Below are positions 58,500 to 64,000 of a stretch of DNA of 64,000 nucleotides, in pieces. The position numbers and the translations under genes are program-made. The notes under the pieces are model-generated. The model was not told the DNA's origin. It saw only the letters and a program-made list of their open reading frames with translations, and did not search any database. Each line of letters opens with the position of its first letter. The first letter of the stretch is position 1. Source of the DNA: Sinotaia quadrata (lineage: Eukaryota > Mollusca > Gastropoda > Architaenioglossa > Viviparidae). Location of the stretch: NCBI GenBank assembly GCA_028829895.1, contig CM054183.1:72015071-72079070 (forward strand), written 5' to 3'.

Positions 58500-59720
58500 T
58501 TTCATTTCAGTGTGATTAAAAGTGATCTAGTTGTTATGTTTAATATAGACATTTCAATGTGATTAAAAGTGATCTAGTTGTTACATACACTTTAGTGTGA
58601 TTGGAAGTGATCTATTTGTTATAACAGTTATATAACTTACAGATATTTTAGAGTGATTAAAATGGATCCATTTTTTAATATCAAATAAAGATAATTTTTG
58701 TAATTGAAACTAATCTATTTGTTATAATACAGACATTTCAATGTGATTAGATGTGATCAATTTGTTGTATAATTTATAGATATTTCAGTGTAATAAAAAC
58801 TGGTCTATTTGTTGCATAATTTATAGATATTTCAGTGTAATGAAAACTGGTCTATTTGTTGTATAATTTATAGATATTTCAGTGTAATGAAAACTGGTCT
58901 ATTTGTTATATCTAATACAATAATTTCAGTGTAATTGGAAGTGATCTATTTGTTATATACAGACATTTTATTGGCTTGAAAGTGATATATTTGTTATATA
59001 CAGACATTTTACTGGATTGGAAGTGATATATTTGTTATATATACAGACATTTTATTGGATTGGAACTGATATATTTGTTATATACAGACATTTTACTGGA
59101 TTGGAACTGATATATTTGTTATATACAGACATTTTGCTGGATTGGAAGTGATATATTTGTTATATACAGACATTTTATTGGATTGGAACTGATATATTTG
59201 TTATATACAGACATTTCAGTATGATTGGAAGTGATCCATTTGTTATATAATATGCAGACATTTTATTGGATTGGAAGTAATCTATTTATTATGTAATTAT
59301 GTAATTTTATAGACAATTTTGTGTGATTAAATCTGATCAGTTTGTTATATAATATACAGTCATTTCAGTATAATTGGAAGTGATTAATTTATCATTTCAA
59401 ATACAGTAATATAGTGTGATTTTGAAGTAATCTATTTGTTACACCAAATAATTACACTTTTAGTATGATTAAAACTTATGTTTTTCTATACAGACATTTT
59501 AGTGTGATTATTTATTTGTTATACAATATACATTTCAGTATGACTGGAAGAGAACGATTAGTTATATAATATACATACATTTCAGTGTGATTTGAAGTGA
59601 TCTGTTTGTTATATAATATACACACAATCAGTATGATTAGAATTGATCTATTTGTTATATAATATACAATCATTTTAGTATGGTTAGAATTGATCTATTT
59701 GTTATATAATATACGGATAT
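58500..59720. repeat. degenerate 45-50 bp AT-rich array, over 20 copies
   Basis: Core gtgatctatttgttatataa followed by tatacagacatttcagtgtg and attggaa. The segment 58960-59220 is the most homogeneous. Confidence 0.88.
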
Positions 59721-59842
59721 TGTGCCTGTGACAGGTTTGGTGATATCATTTCTTTATTTTTTTGTTTTTACTGTAGTGACGAGAGACTGCGACTGTGATC
59801 AGTGAGGTCTTTTAAAATGCTGTTTGTGGCTTTGCGCAGGAG

Positions 59843-60060
59843 TTGCCTTGCTTAGGTGTTGGATTTAAGGTAACGCTAAGTGGTAGATGTTGCCTTGTTT
59901 AGGTGTTGGATTTAAGGTATCGCTAAGGGGTAGGTGTTGCCTTGTTTAGGTGTTGGGTTTAAGGTAGCGCTAAGTGGTAGATGTTGCCTTGTTTAGGTGT
60001 TGGATTTAAGGTATCGCTAAGGGTAAGATGTTGCCTTGTTTAGGTGTTGGATTTAAGGTC
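59843..60060. repeat. 47 bp minisatellite, about 4.7 copies
   Basis: Unit gttgccttgtttaggtgttg followed by gatttaaggtatcgctaagg. Confidence 0.93.
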
Positions 60061-60470
60061 ACTCGCAGCCTCCTATCCATGGTATCCCCATTTTTTAAAA
60101 CCCGCATTCGAGAGCTGACGGATAACCAAGAGGTGTATAAGATAACTTAAGGTTAAGACCCACTTTACCAAGATACATTTTGGGGAATCCAACAATTCAC
60201 GAAGGTCAGTTGATCATTCCTCCCCTCTTCGGCCCACAAGATATGGTCTTAAATACCCAGTGCTCTAGCAGCGAAATAGGAAACTAGAGGGACGAGAGAA
60301 TGAAAGTTTAAGGCGAACGGAAAGACAATGTAGTTAGGTTGATTGAAGACTTAGTATTTAGCTGGCGAATCGTGTTGTAACAGGCCGTTAGCAGAAAAGT
60401 GTCAGTCATAGGAGAAAACAGAGACGTGCTTAAAGTATTTAGAACACATAGATTTTTTTTATAGTTTAGG
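60061..60470. other. GC-richer unique block, function unknown
   Basis: Less AT-rich than its surroundings (gcagcctcctatccatggta, cctcccctcttcggcccaca), but I could not support an exon in any frame. Confidence 0.3.
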
Positions 60471-60476
60471 TGTATT

Positions 60477-60555
60477 TATTATTATTATTATTATTATGAC
60501 GATGATGTTGATGATGATGGTAATGATGATGATGATGATGATAATGATGATATTT
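60477..60555. repeat. (TTA)n/(GAT)n microsatellite
   Basis: TTA/ATT triplets followed by GAT triplets with interruptions. Confidence 0.9.
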
Positions 60556-61380
60556 AAATAGAAGGACCTGGACTTGCGCATATTTTTGTGTCCCGTGATT
60601 GTTTGAGGTTTGGATTTGCTGTGTTTTTATTTCTTGTTGCTGTTCCGATTGCTTGAGGTTTGGATTTATGGTGTATGGGTGCTGAAGATGAAAAAACCCA
60701 CAAAAACAGGATGCATAAAGGTTCTTTTTGATAACAACCGTTTATTTTTTCTTAATACAGAATGTGTGCACCACTGCACGCATGCGTTTTCTTACTAAAA
60801 GATATTCACATCAACAGGGTGAATAGAAGATTTGTCAGAAAGGAACTTCTTTTTTTAAAAAAGCAAATATTTGGCGTTTGAGTAATATCGCCATTGATTA
60901 TGGTTAATCATGCATCATCTTAGAAATATTTCGGTCATATTCTCAGCAGAATTTAAAGACATTATAATTCACTTAGAATGGCTTCGTTCATATTATAAAA
61001 AAATGTCAACACATCATAAATCTGTTAGAACTACTATAGTCATATTATAAAAATTGCTTTTGAACTTGTCTGTGTTTAACTGCTCGATGGAACAAGACAT
61101 ATCCTTCAAGGAAAACGGACAGACTGATGCAGAAGTTGATTTACAAAAATGTATTTATGACCATCTCAGTTTCCCAAACAATTTCCTAATAATCATAATG
61201 AATTAAGTGTAAAATGGGAATTATTAAATTTGAAATTTTTTATTGTTATTAGTGTTTATGGGTTGACGTTGAAACAGTAATCTACTTGTTATGCAATGTA
61301 TTTGATCACCTTCAGTTAAAATGCTAATTTAATTGTAAGGAACGAGTTCTTTTGATGAACAGATTGTCAGCCTGCTCATT
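60556..61380. other. no gene recognised
   Basis: 60605 and 60653 share 'gattgyttgaggtttggattt' (about 48 bp apart). Otherwise single-copy AT-rich sequence. Confidence 0.35.
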
Positions 61381-61384
61381 TTGT

Positions 61385-61632
61385 ACTGAGGTGCTTGAAC
61401 AGATGTTAGCCTAGGTATTAGATACTGAGGTGCTTGAACAGATGTTAGCCTAGGTATTAGATACTGAGGTGCTTGAACAGATGTTAGCCTAGGTATTAGA
61501 TACTGAGGTGCTTGAACAGATGTTAGCCTAGGTATTAGATACTGAGGTGCTTGAACAGATGTTAGCCTAGGTATTAGATACGGAGGTGCTTGAACAGATT
61601 TTAGCCTAGGTATTAGATACGGAGGTACCTGA
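61385..61632. repeat. 39 bp minisatellite, about 6.4 copies
   Basis: Unit gaggtgcttgaacagatgtt followed by agcctaggtattagatact. Confidence 0.94.
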
Positions 61633-61840
61633 ACTACAATATATGTATTACGCCTTTAGATATAGACCAACATAAAATTACAACCACTGTACACAACAGT
61701 AAATAGGTCTATTTCATATATACTACAAATTACATTCACACCAAAGTACTCATTCTGAATCTAACAAGACACATATCAAAGGATATTAGAGTGCTCTCTC
61801 CTTTCTGAGCCTCGAAATCTCGGGATAGATCTTATCGTAC

Positions 61841-61857
61841 CCTCAGCTGCTTGCCGT
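61841..61857 (-). CDS. possible 17 bp microexon of the minus-strand gene
   Basis: Strong acceptor TGTATCTTTTGCAG, weak donor GTACGA. Would read (G)DGKQLR in phase with PGFWMIEIL of the next exon. A second reading frame stays open for 26 codons, so a longer exon of other phase is an alternative. Weak. Confidence 0.2.
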
Positions 61858-61861
61858 CTGC

Positions 61862-61945
61862 AAAAGATACACAATGAGAGGATTTGAATGAGATCCTATA
61901 AGATACACAATGGGAGAATTCGAATGAGATCCTATAAGATACTGT
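61862..61945. repeat. 41 bp tandem duplication beside a candidate splice acceptor
   Basis: agatacacaatgagaggatt tgaatgagatcctataag is followed by a near copy. On the minus strand this is the pyrimidine-rich stretch before the acceptor TTTTGCAG at 61858. Confidence 0.8.
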
Positions 61946-62115
61946 GACACAAGGTTAATGGTTATGATTATTATTATTAATTATCCATAACTAATTACAA
62001 GTGATTAGAATCTTAGCTAATGTTTTTAATAATTCTCCAGAAGATTCTATTAGTCTCTCTCAAATGGCGGATACATGGGTGCTGTAAATGTTTTCTCTCT
62101 TCCACAACATTAAAG

Positions 62116-62201
62116 ACAAATATTTACGGTCACACAGTATTTCAAAAGGTGGAAAACTTCTTACCAAAGAAGAAGATAAATCCGTCTTTAATCTATATTC
62201 A
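62116..62201 (+). CDS. candidate exon, unknown plus-strand gene
   Basis: Acceptor tgttttctctcttccacaac attaaag, donor TTCA|GTGAGT. Reads (D)KYLRSHSISKGGKLLTKEEDK in 21-residue form as DKYLRSHSISKGG, KLLTKEEDKSVFNLYS; phase fits the exon at 57915-57975. Amino-acid make-up looks coding. Family not recognised. Confidence 0.4.
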
Positions 62202-62479
62202 GTGAGTGCCCATCCACCCTCTATCTCTCATACATGGTTATCAATATTTATAAGAAGGTCAATACATTTATTAAATAAACAATCAAATATATATATAGCA
62301 AATACAATGAAAAGATTATAATTATTCAACATCAATATTTCCACGAACCCTGTTGAAATAGTTTCAATATTTATACAGTTTTATATTCTAACACAAGATT
62401 CAACAGATAAGTGTCAATATAAACCACAGGGTAATTTCTTATCAGAGAACAGAAATGGAGTTATAGAGATTACAGCGAT

Positions 62480-62662
62480 AACCTTGTTAAGTTTGACAGC
62501 AATAATAACCTTGTTAAGTTTGACAGCAATAATAACCTTGTTAAGTTTGACAGCAATAATAACCTTGTTAAGTTTGACAGCAATAATAACCTTGTTAAGT
62601 TTGACAGCAATAATAACCTTGTTAAGTTTGACAGCAATAATAACCTTGTTAAGTTTGATGCA
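62480..62662. repeat. 27 bp minisatellite, seven copies
   Basis: Unit gacagcaataataaccttgt plus taagttt, almost perfect. Nine codons per unit, open on both strands by chance. Confidence 0.95.
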
Positions 62663-63820
62663 GCAATAATAATCTTTCGCGTGTTTCGTAAGTCTCAATT
62701 TTATTGTTCACAATAAGATTGTCAGTTCTTCACATGTTTCTCTTGCACACTGTAGAACACTGATGATCTGCTGTTCTTTCAAGACTAATCTGGGCTCACC
62801 TTAGCAGTATTATTCCCCCCAACAGAAGAACAAGGTAGCATTAACTTCCTTGTACCACATTGTAGTCAGGCATTCTTTGCCATAGTACTATGAACAGAGT
62901 GTTGTGCAGAGACTTCTCAAATCTACCACAGCTGTAGTGGTTTATAAATCAATAAATGGGTAATCTGGTAAAAGAAAAAACAACCAACCAACCAAACAAA
63001 CAAATGCTTCTCCCCTTTAAAATTTAGTCAGGAAACAAACGCTAAGTTTTCCAGTTTATCATCCCTAACTCCATTCTTTCTTATATTCAAGTCTCAACTT
63101 ACAGTATCCTGCAACAGTATTTATTAGCCCGATACATACATACAGTAGATTAAATACAACATATCAATTTTATGAAGTGTTCACTAGAAACAATGTCAAG
63201 TGTTTAGCATACTATATGCAAGCATCCTAGTTCACAATTTGTAGAAATAATAGTCTACTCACATAATACATCTCTAACTAAAACACAATAATCAATAGCA
63301 AAATGCATGAAATATTTCTGAGTCCATTCTCTCTCAATCTGTCAGTTAACTCACCATGAAGCTAACAGGAACCTTTTATGACCAGAACTTCTGTCACTCC
63401 AAATTTAAAGTGATTAGAAAATAAATTGTTTCAACAGGTAAACTTTGATCTTGGCCCATTGTCTGATCTCGTTCTTGTAAATCTTAACCATTGGATAATA
63501 AAAACTACTCATCTACCTAAAACTGGTGTAGATTACACCAGCAAAGTCTAGCACATTCTCCATCTGAGTTTCTTCACTCCAAAAATATCGTCATAGGTCG
63601 AGTCACGTTAACAATGGCAACAAAGATATAATTATTAAATATAGAAACAGGGATTTGTAAATTTACTCCGCTACAGGTACAAAGTTGAAGGAATCAAATA
63701 AGAGATCTTTTATTCGAGAAGACAAAGTTGAGCACATCCTATTCATACCTTTTCACAACCTCTCATTTACTTTACAAAAGCAACACAACCACAGTTCTCG
63801 ATCATGTCTTTGGATGGCCG
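62663..63820. other. no gene confirmed
   Basis: A minus-strand stretch at 63530-63610 stays open for 24 codons (including FWSEETQMENVLDFAGVIYT) before a possible donor GTAGAT at 63519. It is too short and its acceptor too poor to call an exon. Confidence 0.3.
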
Positions 63821-63824
63821 CTGA

Positions 63825-63956
<132 letters not shown>

Positions 63957-64000
63957 TTTTCTCAGGAAAGCATCATAATCATGTTCATGTCTTTTGTTGA

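Noticed and set aside
62414..62698. Repetitive open frames (LNKVIIAVK and LLSLTAIIT units)
   Set aside because: 27 bp minisatellite, open on both strands by chance.
62663..63640. Further minus-strand exon with FWSEETQMENVLDF
   Set aside because: Only about 24 open codons, poor acceptor, AT-rich DNA; not above chance.

Overview
This is a 64 kb stretch of animal nuclear DNA. It has spliced genes with GT-AG introns, is AT-rich, and carries minisatellites and cut-and-paste transposons. The style (many private 27-69 bp tandem arrays, piggyBac and hAT fragments, a Ty3/gypsy relic) together with an NLK protein divergent from vertebrates suggests a marine invertebrate, probably a mollusc. That assignment is inference only.

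The one gene identified with certainty is Nemo-like kinase (NLK), on the minus strand from about 36.4 kb down to 0.9 kb. I located ten coding exons with matching splice phases; together they give a complete 426-residue protein. The first intron is about 11.9 kb. A second possible 3' terminal exon lies just upstream of the main one and would give a different C-terminus.

Within the NLK introns are a decayed piggyBac element flanked by TTAA (3.65-4.73 kb), a second TTAA-flanked non-autonomous element (9.18-10.60 kb) sitting inside a tandem array, a 166 bp hAT-like MITE (34.4 kb), ends of Tigger/pogo-like elements, and several minisatellites. Two NLK exons (5 and 7) have their 3' end plus splice donor duplicated downstream in the intron.

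From 37 to 64 kb, upstream of NLK, the DNA is dominated by minisatellites. It also holds a dead Ty3/gypsy gag-protease-integrase relic (42.9-45.8 kb, minus), a hAT element whose transposase is reduced to its two ends (46.0-46.9 kb), and a 189 bp hAT-like MITE (48.9 kb). Two unrecognised genes are probably present as fragments. One is on the minus strand, with a good terminal exon at 54.8-55.06 kb and an upstream exon at 58.4 kb. The other is on the plus strand, with a promoter-like region and an ATG exon at 50.5-50.95 kb and weaker exons at 57.9 and 62.1 kb.

Most long open frames in the 44-64 kb part are artefacts of tandem repeats whose period is a multiple of three. The most unusual theme is repeated duplication of exon/intron junctions, creating decoy splice donors next to the real ones.
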